Positions 50,775 through 60,660 of a stretch of 64,000 nucleotides of DNA are shown piece after piece (the first letter of the stretch is position 1; each line of letters opens with the position of its first letter). Source of the DNA: Clostridiales bacterium (GTDB lineage Bacteria > Bacillota > Clostridia > Lachnospirales > Lachnospiraceae); NCBI GenBank assembly GCA_015655075.1, contig JAATFT010000090.1:1-64000 (forward strand). Direction: 5' to 3'. The translations under genes and the position numbers were made by a program. Under the pieces are notes generated by a model. That model saw nothing but the letters and a program-made list of their open reading frames with translations. It did not search any database and was not told where the DNA came from.

Positions 50775-51656
50775 ATGGAAAGAGTACATAATATCTCCTT
50801 TGAAAAAAACAAAATGGGAATGACGGCTAAAAACAGGATCGCATCGGCTATATTAACCGCTTTTTTCACGGTTCTTGGCATTGTAGTCGTATTTCCCTTT
50901 GTGACGGCGGTTTTAGCTTCTTTTCGGCCGGGACAGGAGTTAATCCGGTATGGCTTAAGCATTAAACTGGATTTTTCCGAAATGACCTTTAATAACTATA
51001 AATATCTCTTTACGGGGGAACACAGTTATTTTGTATGGTTTAAAAACAGTATGGTACTGACCGTAATTTCAGTAGTCTTAACCTTAATAATTTGTTATTT
51101 TGTCGCCTACGGATTGTCCATGTATGATTATAAGCTTAAAAATCTCTTGTTTTTCCTGGTTATTGCCACTATGATGGTGCCTTTTGAGATTTTAATGCTG
51201 CCCCTGTATCAGGAAATGATTGATTTAAAATTAATCAATACCACGGCGGGTGTAATTTTACCGGGTTTATGCGGCGCATCCACCATTTTCTTTTTCCGCC
51301 AATATATGATAGGACTGCCCAGGGAGCTGCTGGATGCCGGGCGTATTGACGGAGCCACGGAATTTGGTATCTGTATCCGTATTATGCTTCCCATTACAAA
51401 GCCGGCTTTTGCCGCCATGGCCATACTATCCGGTATGGGTGCCTGGAACAGTATGCTGTGGCCCCTGCTTGTGTATCGGGATGCGGATAAATTTACATTG
51501 CCCATTGGATTAAATACTTTATTAACGCCGTATGGAAATAACTATGACCTGTTAATTGCCGGTTCGTGCTTTGCCATTCTTCCTATATTTATTTTGTTTC
51601 TGTGCTTTCAAAGTTATTTTATTGACGGCATGACGGCCGGAGCAGTGAAAGGGTGA
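50775..51656 (+). CDS. Carbohydrate ABC transporter permease, MalG type
   Basis: 293 residues from ATG 50775, directly after the upstream stop and with GGAGGG upstream. Six hydrophobic segments, the FRPGQEL start motif after TM1, the EAA loop DAGRIDGATEFGICIRIM, and the typical end FQSYFIDGMTAGAVKG. No ATPase gene follows; such CUT1 systems in Firmicutes usually share an MsmK-type ATPase encoded elsewhere. Confidence 0.93.
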   Translation: MERVHNISFEKNKMGMTAKNRIASAILTAFFTVLGIVVVFPFVTAVLASFRPGQELIRYGLSIKLDFSEMTFNNYKYLFTGEHSYFVWFKNSMVLTVISVVLTLIICYFVAYGLSMYDYKLKNLLFFLVIATMMVPFEILMLPLYQEMIDLKLINTTAGVILPGLCGASTIFFFRQYMIGLPRELLDAGRIDGATEFGICIRIMLPITKPAFAAMAILSGMGAWNSMLWPLLVYRDADKFTLPIGLNTLLTPYGNNYDLLIAGSCFAILPIFILFLCFQSYFIDGMTAGAVKG

Positions 51657-51677
51657 GTATTTTTATTCTATATTTAT

Positions 51678-51765
51678 TAGGGCGTGTCTGAAAACTCATT
51701 GTACCGTTTTGACCGCTCCACCTTGCGGTATACAAGGAGCGCAAGCAGTTTTCAGACACACTCTA
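51678..51765 (-). repeat. MITE-like element, family A, copy A3 (88 bp, inverted)
   Basis: Flanked by TA on both sides. Ends GGGCGTGTCTGAAAACTC and CAGTTTTCAGACACACTC are inverted; the centre (TACCGTTTTGACCGCTCC, then CCTTGCGGTATAC) is the reverse complement of the centre of copies A1 and A2. Confidence 0.78.
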
Positions 51766-52157
51766 GGAAAAGAGTCTGCCTGTCAACGTATCTCTTCATT
51801 TATACTTAAAACAGAACTGCTAAATTAAGTGTAATGTGAAGAATAGTTTTGGGTAAGACTCTTTTTATTATCTTTTAATCGTCTCTAATCATCTTTAATC
51901 ATCCGGCAGCCTATTTTCTGTAAATATCTATTCCGGCTCAACAGAATTTCCCGGTCAGCCATACTAACTCCCGGTATCGGATTGTCTTTAGGGCAAAAAC
52001 CTCATATTTTTGCATTAATCATTTTGCATTCATTTGCTGAGAATTCATGCTCCTGTTAATTTGCATGGCCCTTGTAAAATAATCTGCAATGTGCTGTTTT
52101 CAAGGCTTTCAAGGTGTTTTTTGAGGAAAAAACGGAAACTCAAATATTAAGATAATA

Positions 52158-52186
52158 TTGATATTTTGAAAAATTCATGTTAAAAT
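52158..52186 (+). promoter_or_regulatory. Promoter of the Pit/DUF47 operon
   Basis: TTGATA at 52158-52163, a 17-base spacer and TAAAAT at 52181-52186, about 50 bases before the gene. Confidence 0.7.
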
Positions 52187-52236
52187 TTATATGGTTACAA
52201 AAGTTTATGTAAAAATCTAGTATGAGGGAGTAAAAT

Positions 52237-53289
52237 ATGACAATTTCTTTAAGTGATTTTATGCAGCAGCTTGTAAGCAACCCACCGTTGCTTATTACTG
52301 TAATCCTTACATTGGGTGTCGTGCTGGTAAATGGCTGGACCGATGCGCCCAATGCCATAGCGACTTGTGTTTCAACCCGAGCGATGAATCCCCATAAAGC
52401 AATCATTATGGCGGCGGTATTTAACTTTTGCGGCGTGTTTGTTATGACGCTTTTCAATGCAACCGTTGCCCAGACAATTTATAACATGGTTGACTTCGGC
52501 GGAGACTCCAAAAATTCCCTGATCGCGCTCTGCGCGGCATTATTTGCAATCGTACTGTGGGCGACCGCAGCCTGGGCCTTCGGAATACCAACCAGTGAAA
52601 GCCATGCGCTGATAGCCGGCATATCCGGTGCGGCAATTGCACTGCAGGGCGGAATTTCCGGTATTAACGGTCAGGAATGGATTAAGGTCATTTATGGTCT
52701 GGTTCTTTCCACTGTAATGGGATTTGTAATCGGTTTTATCACAACCAGGATTATAGTATTTATTTTTAAAGGGGGGGACAAACGTAAGTCAAGACCGTTT
52801 TTTCAATATGCCCAGATAGCAGGGGGAGCGTCCATGGCATTTATGCATGGGGCACAGGACGGGCAGAAATTCATGGGTGTATTTATGTTAGGTATTTTTC
52901 TTGCCAACGGACAAAGTGGTGTGACGGATTTTCAGATTCCAATCTGGTTGATGGTTTTATGTTCTGTGGTTATGGCGCTTGGTACTTCCATAGGAGGTTA
53001 CCGTATCATAAAAACAGTAGGTATGGGAATGGTAAAAATGGATACTTATCAGGGCTTTGGAGCGGATTTAGCTGCAGCCATAAGCCTTTTGGCAGCTTCT
53101 GTTTTGGGTTTGCCGGTTAGTACGACACATACCAAGACCACTGCAATTATGGGTGTCGGCGCATCAAAAAGAATCAGTTCGGTTAATTGGAGTGTTGTAA
53201 AGGAAATGGTGGCGGCCTGGATATTAACTTTTCCGGGGTGTGGAGTGGTAGGATATCTCATGGCTTACATATTTATGAAAATATTCTAA
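52237..53289 (+). CDS. Inorganic phosphate transporter, PiT family
   Basis: 350 residues from ATG 52237 (GAGGGAG upstream). About ten hydrophobic segments; both PiT signature repeats are present: GWTDAPNAIATCVSTRAMNP near residue 30 and the second copy FMHGAQDGQKFMG near 205. The SESHALIAGISGAAIAL and PVSTTHTKTTAIMG segments are also typical. It imports metal-phosphate complexes using the proton or sodium gradient. The DUF47 partner follows, as is common. Confidence 0.94.
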   Translation: MTISLSDFMQQLVSNPPLLITVILTLGVVLVNGWTDAPNAIATCVSTRAMNPHKAIIMAAVFNFCGVFVMTLFNATVAQTIYNMVDFGGDSKNSLIALCAALFAIVLWATAAWAFGIPTSESHALIAGISGAAIALQGGISGINGQEWIKVIYGLVLSTVMGFVIGFITTRIIVFIFKGGDKRKSRPFFQYAQIAGGASMAFMHGAQDGQKFMGVFMLGIFLANGQSGVTDFQIPIWLMVLCSVVMALGTSIGGYRIIKTVGMGMVKMDTYQGFGADLAAAISLLAASVLGLPVSTTHTKTTAIMGVGASKRISSVNWSVVKEMVAAWILTFPGCGVVGYLMAYIFMKIF

Positions 53290-53377
53290 GAGTATGTCCG
53301 ATCCGGATATATATTTTAACTACTGATGATGAATAAAGAAAGGATGTACCGCAGGCAGGCCTGCGGCAAGGAATGAT

Positions 53378-54001
53378 ATGAGAGGTAAAAAAGAATATAA
53401 TTATTTTGAGGCTTTTGTATATTTATCTAAATTTTCGTTAAATTCTGCTGAAATCTTAGACAAGACTTTACGTGAGTATGATGTGAAGAAGTTGGAAGAG
53501 AAAATCCGCGAAATGCATAATATTGAACACTCTGCAGATATTGCCAAGCATGATCTGTTAAGCAGACTTGTTAAGGAATTTCTTCCTCCCATTGAAAGGG
53601 AAGATATTACCAGTCTCTCACAAAAAATCGATGATGTTACGGATGCAATTGAAGATGTGTTAATATGTATTAATATCTTTAATATACAGAAAATACGTCC
53701 TGAAATATTGAAATTTACCGAAATGATTGTAGATTGCTGTAAATCTATGGATGTCGCTTTAACGGAATTCCAGAATTTCAAAAAGTCAAAGAGATTACAC
53801 TCTGAAATTGTGGAAATCAACCATTTGGAAGAAGAAGGAGACGCCCTTTATATTAATGGAGTGCGAAATCTGTATAAAACTACAAAGGACCCTGTTGAAC
53901 TGCTGGTATGGACGGAAATATTCGGGAAACTTGAAAAATGCTGTGATGCATGTGAAGATGTTGCTGACGATATTGAAAATATAGTTATGAAAAACTCATA
54001 A
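53378..54001 (+). CDS. DUF47 (PhoU-like) accessory protein
   Basis: 207 residues from ATG 53378 (AAGGAATGAT upstream). All-helical PhoU-like protein with acidic metal-binding helices: MHNIEHSADIAKHDLLSRLV, FLPPIEREDITSLSQKIDDV and LEEEGDALY. DUF47 proteins are found next to PiT transporters and are thought to modulate them. The gene is in the same operon, 88 bases after the transporter. Confidence 0.92.
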   Translation: MRGKKEYNYFEAFVYLSKFSLNSAEILDKTLREYDVKKLEEKIREMHNIEHSADIAKHDLLSRLVKEFLPPIEREDITSLSQKIDDVTDAIEDVLICINIFNIQKIRPEILKFTEMIVDCCKSMDVALTEFQNFKKSKRLHSEIVEINHLEEEGDALYINGVRNLYKTTKDPVELLVWTEIFGKLEKCCDACEDVADDIENIVMKNS

Positions 54002-54056
54002 GGAATTAGCAGACTTCTTTAAACAAACATGAATCCGCCAAAATAGGAGAAGAAGA

Positions 54057-55118
54057 ATGAACTTGGATAAGCAAAAGGCATTTCTTATACGTTTTGTATA
54101 TTTTGCAGTTATACTGGGACTTGCGTACTTTAGCATTAAATATTTTCTGCCTTTATTGATGCCATTTGTCATCGGTTTGATAGTTGCAGCCTTATTGCGG
54201 CCTTTGATCGATATTCTTTCAGGCAAATTACATCTAAAACGGTCTTTTGTTTCCATATTTATTCTTCTTATTTTTTATAGCATGATAGCCTTTCTGGCAG
54301 TTATGGTAAGCGCCAGGGTATTTGCTTTCCTGCAAAATTTATTTTATCATCTTCCTAAACTTTATAAAGATTCTATTGAACCGGCGCTGATTAGCACCAC
54401 CAACGATTTACTGACCCGGTTTCCGGACATCGAAATTTACCTGGAAGATATTGTTAAGAGTATTAATGAATCCATATTTTCCTTCCTTACATCGGCTTCC
54501 TCCACTGTTGTGGGAACAATTACCGGTTTTGCCGGACAAGTCCCCTCCATTCTGATTAAGTTTATATTCACCATAGTGTCCTCCTTTTTCTTTACAATTG
54601 ACTATCACCGGATTGCGAATTTTGTACTGAGACAGTTTTCCAATGAGAAGAGAAATATGATAATAAAAGTGAAGGATAATGTAATCGGGACCCTTGGCAA
54701 ATTCATAAGAGCGTATACAACTTTAATTATTATTACTTTTTTGGAATTATCAATCGGACTTTGGATTCTAAAAGTATCCAATCCGTTTTTGGCGGCGGCT
54801 TTGATAGCCATTGTCGATCTTTTGCCCATTCTTGGAACCGGAGCGGTTTTGCTGCCATGGGCTATTATCTCTTTTATTTTCGGCAATAATAACATGGGAA
54901 TCGGAATATTGATTTTATATATTATTATTACTGTAGTCAGACAGACACTGGAACCGAGAGTGGTAGGCCAGCAGATCGGACTGCATCCTGTGGTGACTTT
55001 AATCTGTATTTTTGTCGGTGCGCAGTTGTTAGGAGTGGTGGGTATTTTTCTGCTGCCGGTTACGGCGACCATATTAAAAAAATTAAATGATGAAGGTACT
55101 ATACATTTATTTCGCTGA
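54057..55118 (+). CDS. AI-2E-family membrane protein (YtvI-like)
   Basis: 353 residues from ATG 54057 (AGGAGAAGAAGA upstream). Eight hydrophobic segments with the family pattern: paired helices at the start (FAVILGLAYFSIKYFLPLLM), a central extracellular helical part (about 85-170) and the C-terminal VDLLPILGTGAVLLPWAI and EPRVVGQQIGLHPVVTLICI motifs. Members include transporters and the sporulation protein YtvI, which this length and context fit best. A terminator follows at 55164. Confidence 0.87.
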   Translation: MNLDKQKAFLIRFVYFAVILGLAYFSIKYFLPLLMPFVIGLIVAALLRPLIDILSGKLHLKRSFVSIFILLIFYSMIAFLAVMVSARVFAFLQNLFYHLPKLYKDSIEPALISTTNDLLTRFPDIEIYLEDIVKSINESIFSFLTSASSTVVGTITGFAGQVPSILIKFIFTIVSSFFFTIDYHRIANFVLRQFSNEKRNMIIKVKDNVIGTLGKFIRAYTTLIIITFLELSIGLWILKVSNPFLAAALIAIVDLLPILGTGAVLLPWAIISFIFGNNNMGIGILILYIIITVVRQTLEPRVVGQQIGLHPVVTLICIFVGAQLLGVVGIFLLPVTATILKKLNDEGTIHLFR

Positions 55119-55163
55119 TAATAATATAACAATAGGAAAGCAGATTTTTAAAGCGTGTGAGCC

Positions 55164-55211
55164 GGCCTAAACTTTTATGGTTATCCATAGGTTTTGGCCA
55201 GTTCTTTTTTT
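55164..55211 (+). terminator. Terminator after the AI-2E-family gene
   Basis: GGCC-t-AAAC pairs with GTTT-t-GGCC across an inner ATGG/CCAT stem, then T7. Confidence 0.78.
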
Positions 55212-55320
55212 ACATTTACGGCTCTTAATTTTTTAATGTAACATTAACTTGAAATTATTTACATTATAAGTTATAGTTATTTATTATGATGAAAAACGCG
55301 AGAAATAAGGGGATTATGTA

Positions 55321-56259
55321 ATGACAACACATTCAGAAATTACAAAACAAATCATAAGTGAAGTAAGTAAGGTTATAATAGGCAAAAATAAAATTATATG
55401 TAAGGTTTTAACAGCAATATTGGCAAAAGGCCATATTCTGATTGAAGATATTCCCGGTGTGGGAAAAACAACGCTGGCGCTTGCATTTTCCAAGGCGATG
55501 GATTTAGAGCATAACAGGCTTCAGTTTACCCCGGATGTTCTGCCTACGGATGTGGTAGGCTATCATCTTTTGAGTAAAGACGGAGATGAATATCAGTTCA
55601 AGCCAGGTCCCATTATGTGCAATTTGTTTCTGGCAGATGAAATAAACCGTACTTCGCCCAAATCCCAGTCGGCTTTATTGGAGGTTATGGAGGAGGGCAC
55701 AGTGACCGTTGACGGTATCACAAAAGAGGTGCCAAAGCCTTTTACGGTTATTGCGACTCAGAATCCCGTGGGCTCCATTGGAACGCAGATGCTTCCGGAA
55801 TCCCAGTTAGACCGTTTTATGATTAAATTAACCATGGGTTATCCGGATATCCGCAGTGAAGTAAATATGCTAAAAGGCAGGCAGAATACCAATCCTTTGT
55901 CCCTTGTGCAGACGGTGGCGGATCGCAGCGATATCCTTGCCATGCAGGCGCTTACCGAAAAGGTTTTTATTCATGACAGTATTTATGAATATATTGTTAA
56001 TATCGTACTGGAGACAAGGAAGCATCCGTTAATTGAATTAGGCTTAAGCCCAAGGGGAACCATTGCTTTGACCAATATGGCCAAGGCAAATGCTTTTATT
56101 TATAATAGGGATTATATAATTCCGGATGATATTAAAATGGTTTTTCGAGATGTGGCTTCTCACCGCATGCTCTTAAAACCGAAAGCAAGACTGAATGATA
56201 TAACCATGGACCGGATGGTTGATGTTATTTTACACCAGGTACAAACCCCAGGGTGCTGA
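55321..56259 (+). CDS. MoxR-type AAA ATPase
   Basis: 312 residues from ATG 55321 (AAGGGGATTATGTA upstream). Walker A GVGKTT is preceded by GHILIEDIPG, Walker B is NLFLADEINRTSPKSQSALL, sensor 1 is ATQNPVG and the arginine finger ESQLDRF; the C-terminal lid domain is at about 225-312. MoxR ATPases act as chaperones for metal- or peptidoglycan-related substrates together with DUF58 and VWA proteins. The next genes (DUF58 and transglutaminase-like) form the standard conserved set. Its stop codon lies in the left end of an inverted-repeat element. Confidence 0.94.
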   Translation: MTTHSEITKQIISEVSKVIIGKNKIICKVLTAILAKGHILIEDIPGVGKTTLALAFSKAMDLEHNRLQFTPDVLPTDVVGYHLLSKDGDEYQFKPGPIMCNLFLADEINRTSPKSQSALLEVMEEGTVTVDGITKEVPKPFTVIATQNPVGSIGTQMLPESQLDRFMIKLTMGYPDIRSEVNMLKGRQNTNPLSLVQTVADRSDILAMQALTEKVFIHDSIYEYIVNIVLETRKHPLIELGLSPRGTIALTNMAKANAFIYNRDYIIPDDIKMVFRDVASHRMLLKPKARLNDITMDRMVDVILHQVQTPGC

Positions 56260-56404
56260 CAAGTTGATACTTGGACTAATGGCGTAGAATGAATTTTCAT
56301 TCTGCGAGGCGGAGGAATGAGGCGTAGCGGTGGCTACGTCGATTGACGACAACGAAGCAGATGAAAATTCAGGCTAGCCATTAGATAAGATATCAACGTG
56401 TCAG
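56256..56404. repeat. 149-base inverted-repeat element between moxR-type and DUF58 genes
   Basis: Terminal arms CTGACA-A-GTTGATA and TATCAAC-G-TGTCAG, then CTAATGGC with GCCATTAG, then TGAATTTTCAT with ATGAAAATTCA, flank a centre reading GGCGTAGCGGTGGCTACGTC. The left arm overlaps the MoxR stop codon. From memory this resembles a dispersed intergenic repeat of Clostridia. Confidence 0.7.
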
Positions 56405-56438
56405 TGCACTAGGGTCGGTTAGGACAGGAGGCGGCCGT

Positions 56439-57665
56439 ATGGTAAAGAATAAATTGGGATATCTTTTGTTTCTGATAATTGCCGGTTTTTTTGCTATATT
56501 ATATAATGAGTACTTTATCGGAGTTGTTTTTTTAGCGGCAGTCATAATTCCCTTTATTCTATTGGGGATTGTATTTTATACCTCCTTTAAAATAATAATA
56601 ATGCTGGATACCACAACAATGACAGTTGGAAAAAGCGAGCACCTGAATCTTACAGTATATCTGAAAAATACGTCTGTTTTTCCAATATCCCGGATGAATC
56701 TTTTCATCCAGTATTGCAATGAGTTTTCAGGCGAAATGAAGAAAGAGAATGTACAGGTGGCCCTGGACCAGAATAGCTCCCAGGATGTTTCCTGTCAGAT
56801 TATCTCCAGATACTGCGGAAATCTGCTGTTTGAGGTGAAACGTGTAAAATTGTATGATTATTTTCATATTTGGTCCGTGAACAAAAAAATCAGGCAGGCC
56901 GTCCATATTGCGGTCATGCCGGAAATCTGTGAAATACCGGGTGACATGATTACGGAAAACCTTATTTTACAGACCGACAGCGACGTTTATTCCGAATATA
57001 AACCGGGGGATGACCCGTCGGAAGTATTCGGCATCCGGGAGTACAGAGAAGGGGATAAACCCAACCGCATTCACTGGAAGCTCACTTATAAACAGGAACA
57101 ATTAATGATTAAGGAGCTTAGCGATCCCATAAAGGACTCCATTGTAGTATTACTGGATTTAAATTGGCCTGCGGCAAGTGGCGGGAGCAGGTCTGAGAAA
57201 GGGCTGCGGCTTGTGGATGGACTAATGGACTGCGCCATATCGGTATCTTATAATCTTTTAATAAACGAACATATTCATAAATTAGCGTGGTATGACGGAA
57301 GGGAGGATACCGTAAGGCAGCTTCCGATTCAAAAACAGGCGGACAGCCTGATGGCGGCCGAAACCCTACTAAGAACTCGCTTAGTTAAGGACGGACCTTC
57401 TGTTCTTGCCGGACATATGGGGAGTTTTGAAAAGCAGATTTTTACACATATGATCTATATTACCTCTGATCTTAAGGAAGAAGAGATCTACGAATGGGCG
57501 GACAGCCGGAAAGGTACCTTGCTTTACCTGCTGTACGTAAATGATATGGATAAGCATCCTTTCAATGAGACCTTTAAAAGTTTGCTTCAGAATTTACAGA
57601 TTACCTTATATGAAATAGATATTAACAATTTAAAAGAATCGATTGCAGCGATTGGAAATCTATAG
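56439..57665 (+). CDS. DUF58 protein
   Basis: 408 residues from ATG 56439 (GGAGGCGGCCGT upstream). Two membrane helices near the N-terminus (about 8-50) are followed by a beta domain and the DUF58 motif at about 185-215: SEYKPGDDPSEVFGIREYRE, GDKPNRIHWK. A VWA-like region follows (SIVVLLDLNWPA, ITSDLKEEEIYEW). It is encoded between the MoxR ATPase and the transglutaminase-like protein and should act with them. Its 3' end overlaps or abuts the next gene. Confidence 0.92.
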   Translation: MVKNKLGYLLFLIIAGFFAILYNEYFIGVVFLAAVIIPFILLGIVFYTSFKIIIMLDTTTMTVGKSEHLNLTVYLKNTSVFPISRMNLFIQYCNEFSGEMKKENVQVALDQNSSQDVSCQIISRYCGNLLFEVKRVKLYDYFHIWSVNKKIRQAVHIAVMPEICEIPGDMITENLILQTDSDVYSEYKPGDDPSEVFGIREYREGDKPNRIHWKLTYKQEQLMIKELSDPIKDSIVVLLDLNWPAASGGSRSEKGLRLVDGLMDCAISVSYNLLINEHIHKLAWYDGREDTVRQLPIQKQADSLMAAETLLRTRLVKDGPSVLAGHMGSFEKQIFTHMIYITSDLKEEEIYEWADSRKGTLLYLLYVNDMDKHPFNETFKSLLQNLQITLYEIDINNLKESIAAIGNL

Positions 57666-57684
57666 GGGAAAGGGGCTGAAATCT

Positions 57685-60516
57685 TTGTTTTACAGAAATA
57701 CCGGGGAAATACGTAACGGCATTGAATTTACCGGAGGAAACCGAATCACTTTGAACAATAGTATACGGCTGTCACCCCAGCTTAAGGTATTGCAGTATCT
57801 GCTCGTTGTTGCGGGGGTGTATGGGACGTTATTCAGCCTTATCAGCGGTTTGGATATGGGTGTGTATACATCTGTCCTGCTTGCGGCGATTTTTATTTTC
57901 TCCTTATATTTTTTCATGTTGTTTTTAATGAGAAATCTGCTAAAATACAGCATTCCTCTATCCTTGCTGATTTATTTTGCCGCAGGGTATGTGTTTTGGG
58001 ATGAAATAAAAAACGGCCTGTGGCATATAGAAAATATTTATATCAGTAAATTTAATACTTACTATAATACGAATGTTCTTAAATATCTTGTGGAGGATAA
58101 TAACGAAAAAGCGGTCCTTACCATATTTTTTATCTTTGTGGCCGTTTTGCTAAGCCAATTGCTGTGCCGCCTGATTTTAAGAAATACCTTCCGGGTTTTA
58201 TTTGTAATCATAACGGTGCCCGTTGTGCTTTTACCTTTTACCGTGGGTTATATTCCGGAACCGGTGCCTTTTGGTATTTATCTGGCGTGTGCGGTCAGTA
58301 TTGTCGGCCAGGGTGTCACACTGAGTGAAAAACATGTCCGCAATCAGAAAAAATTCCCCCGGCGTGTTTCTTCCAGTCTAAAAAATTTCCATGAAAAACA
58401 GAAAAATATTCTAAAGAAGCAGAAAAATTTTCTAAAGAAACAAAAAATAGAAAACCGGTTTCTGGAACAGAGTTTTAAATATGTTATCGGTTTAAAAATA
58501 GGAGGCTTTTTATCCGTTTTGCTGCTGGCTGTGATCCTGGTTATTTCCATTATTTTCAGACCGGATTTTTATGCCAGAAAATTTGATGTTGCCGATACAA
58601 AATACAAAATTCAAAAGGAAATGATGGAATTTAATCTTGAAGATGCAATGAATGACATAAGTGGCCTTTCCTTTGACGGACTAAACGTATTCCGGAAAGT
58701 TACGGCTTCCGGCGGTTTGAGCGGCGGCAAACTGGGCAGAATAGGAGAAGTAAACTTTAATTACCGGACTGCGCTTAGGATTAAGACACCTGTAATGGGT
58801 GCGAGCTTGTATCTGAAGGGTTATGTCGGAAGTGAGTATAAAGGTAATTGTTGGGACGGTTTGAGCAAAGCGGACCTTAAAGCTTATCAGGAAATAGCAA
58901 AAACATGGGAAAACAGTGATTTTACAATTGGAAATCAAAGCAGTTATCTTTTAGCCCTAATTAAGGAGGCGGGAGGGGAAACTTATGATGATTTTGAACT
59001 TTCCTATGGCGAAATAGAAGTGGAAGGGATTAATTCCAATTTAGGCTATATTTACGCACCTTACTATTCGGATTATTCGCCGGATACCTTAATGGAGGTA
59101 ACGGATCCGGAATATGTGACTCCGAAGAAAAAGCGGACGTCTTATAAGCTTGCTTATTACAGTAGTTTTAACAATCTGTTTCAATTTAAGGAAGAAGAAA
59201 GTTATGAAAAATTTTTGAACGATTCCCTGATGAGAGGCTATTACCAATATGATAACAGTGAAACCGATAGCACGCTCTTAAAGCGCCTTGAGGATTACCG
59301 GACTTATGAGCAGGCCTATCGGAAATTTGTTTATGATATTTATACACGGGTCCCGGATACCGGTTTGGAAAATATTAAAATGGAATTCGGCACGGTAAAT
59401 TACAGTGAGTTTAAAGAGCAATATGGTGTAAATGCACTGAATATGATAATTAATATGGTTCGGGATGTCCTTGATGATAACACCACATATTCCCTGACAC
59501 CCGGTACTTTGCCTAAGGGAAAGGATTTTGTCGAATATTTTTTATATGAAAATAAAACCGGATATTGTTCCCACTATGCCTCTGCGGCAGCTATAATATT
59601 CCGGACCATTGGGATTCCCTCCAGATACGTGGAGGGTTATATTGTGAAACCAACCGATATCGTTAAGGGTCAAGATATGGAAACGGCGACCGTTAAGGAA
59701 TATGGGAACGGAATGGTAAGTGAGAAGCAGGTGGCAATGAAGTCCATAGATATACCGGATGCCAATGCCCATGCCTGGGTTGAAATTTACGTAGACGGAT
59801 TTGGATGGGTTCCGGTGGACGTTACTCCGGGATTTACGGGCAGCGGTGATTTAGGCGAAGCTTCCGGCGGTCTGCAAAAGAAGGAGGGGAATTCTGTAAA
59901 ACCGGAGGATTTTTCATCGTCTCCCGAACAGTCAGAGGATACTAAGAAGGATGAGTCAGAAAAACCGTTGGATTCCGGTGAAGATTCCGAAGCCTCCTCC
60001 TCTGATGATAAGGAAAAGGAAAGCTGGGGAACCGGTGCGGTTATTTCCGGTAAAGGGGATAATATGTTAGTATATTCCTATTTGAAAAAAATCGGATGGA
60101 TTATCCTATGTAGTATTATACTGGCCGCGGGTGTTGTTCTGTTCCTTTTGATGAGGGCTTTCCTGATTATGGAAAAGAGAGAGAATGCCCAGAAAACTAT
60201 AGATTTCAGTAAGAAAGTATTACTCCGGTATAATGAAATCAGGCGGATATTAGACTATTACCGTATAGGGATAAATGAGGATTTAACGTATCGGGAGGCG
60301 GCGGTTCAGGTTGAGAAGAATTGGGAACTTATAAAACCCGGAAGGTTTAAACGATTTACCGATATTGTTTTAAAGGCCAGATTTGGCCAATACTGTATTT
60401 CAAAGGAAGAATCCGAGGAAGCGGAGGAATTTTATAAGGAACTTGTTGACTCTATTTATAAAAATACCACTCCAGGGAAAAGAATTATTTTAAAATTTAT
60501 TAAAGTTTTTCACTGA
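57685..60516 (+). CDS. Transglutaminase-like membrane protein with DUF4129-type tail
   Basis: 943 residues from TTG 57685, which has GGGG 8-10 bases upstream; a TTG at 57643 is in frame but lies inside the DUF58 gene. Six hydrophobic segments (about 30-185), a Lys/Gln-rich cytoplasmic insert of about 35 residues (with three repeats of KKQKN) and another helix at about 270 precede a large extracellular domain. The transglutaminase core has Cys in TGYCSHYASAAAIIFR, His in NAHAWVEIYV and Asp in WVPVDVTPGF. After an acidic linker (about 745-800), a membrane helix and a helical C-terminal domain of the DUF4129 kind follow. Confidence 0.92.
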   Translation: MFYRNTGEIRNGIEFTGGNRITLNNSIRLSPQLKVLQYLLVVAGVYGTLFSLISGLDMGVYTSVLLAAIFIFSLYFFMLFLMRNLLKYSIPLSLLIYFAAGYVFWDEIKNGLWHIENIYISKFNTYYNTNVLKYLVEDNNEKAVLTIFFIFVAVLLSQLLCRLILRNTFRVLFVIITVPVVLLPFTVGYIPEPVPFGIYLACAVSIVGQGVTLSEKHVRNQKKFPRRVSSSLKNFHEKQKNILKKQKNFLKKQKIENRFLEQSFKYVIGLKIGGFLSVLLLAVILVISIIFRPDFYARKFDVADTKYKIQKEMMEFNLEDAMNDISGLSFDGLNVFRKVTASGGLSGGKLGRIGEVNFNYRTALRIKTPVMGASLYLKGYVGSEYKGNCWDGLSKADLKAYQEIAKTWENSDFTIGNQSSYLLALIKEAGGETYDDFELSYGEIEVEGINSNLGYIYAPYYSDYSPDTLMEVTDPEYVTPKKKRTSYKLAYYSSFNNLFQFKEEESYEKFLNDSLMRGYYQYDNSETDSTLLKRLEDYRTYEQAYRKFVYDIYTRVPDTGLENIKMEFGTVNYSEFKEQYGVNALNMIINMVRDVLDDNTTYSLTPGTLPKGKDFVEYFLYENKTGYCSHYASAAAIIFRTIGIPSRYVEGYIVKPTDIVKGQDMETATVKEYGNGMVSEKQVAMKSIDIPDANAHAWVEIYVDGFGWVPVDVTPGFTGSGDLGEASGGLQKKEGNSVKPEDFSSSPEQSEDTKKDESEKPLDSGEDSEASSSDDKEKESWGTGAVISGKGDNMLVYSYLKKIGWIILCSIILAAGVVLFLLMRAFLIMEKRENAQKTIDFSKKVLLRYNEIRRILDYYRIGINEDLTYREAAVQVEKNWELIKPGRFKRFTDIVLKARFGQYCISKEESEEAEEFYKELVDSIYKNTTPGKRIILKFIKVFH

Positions 60517-60660
60517 CTTCTCAAAGCTCAAATTATGAAAATTGAGTTCACAGAGCAGAATAACTATGATATAATGAAGGCGGAACGAGGAAATTCAAGC
60601 TTGCTTGAAATTTCCAACGATCGCAACAAGATCATGAACGCAAAGGGCGTGGGTGTTGTT

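Larger units (their letters stand above)
51657..52236. other. Region between the CUT1 and Pit operons
   Basis: About 580 bases: MITE-like copy A3 (51678-51765), a long imperfect stem AAAGAGTCT/AGACTCTTT (about 51773-51865) that may terminate the operon, and the Pit promoter (52158-52186). No gene seen. Confidence 0.55.
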
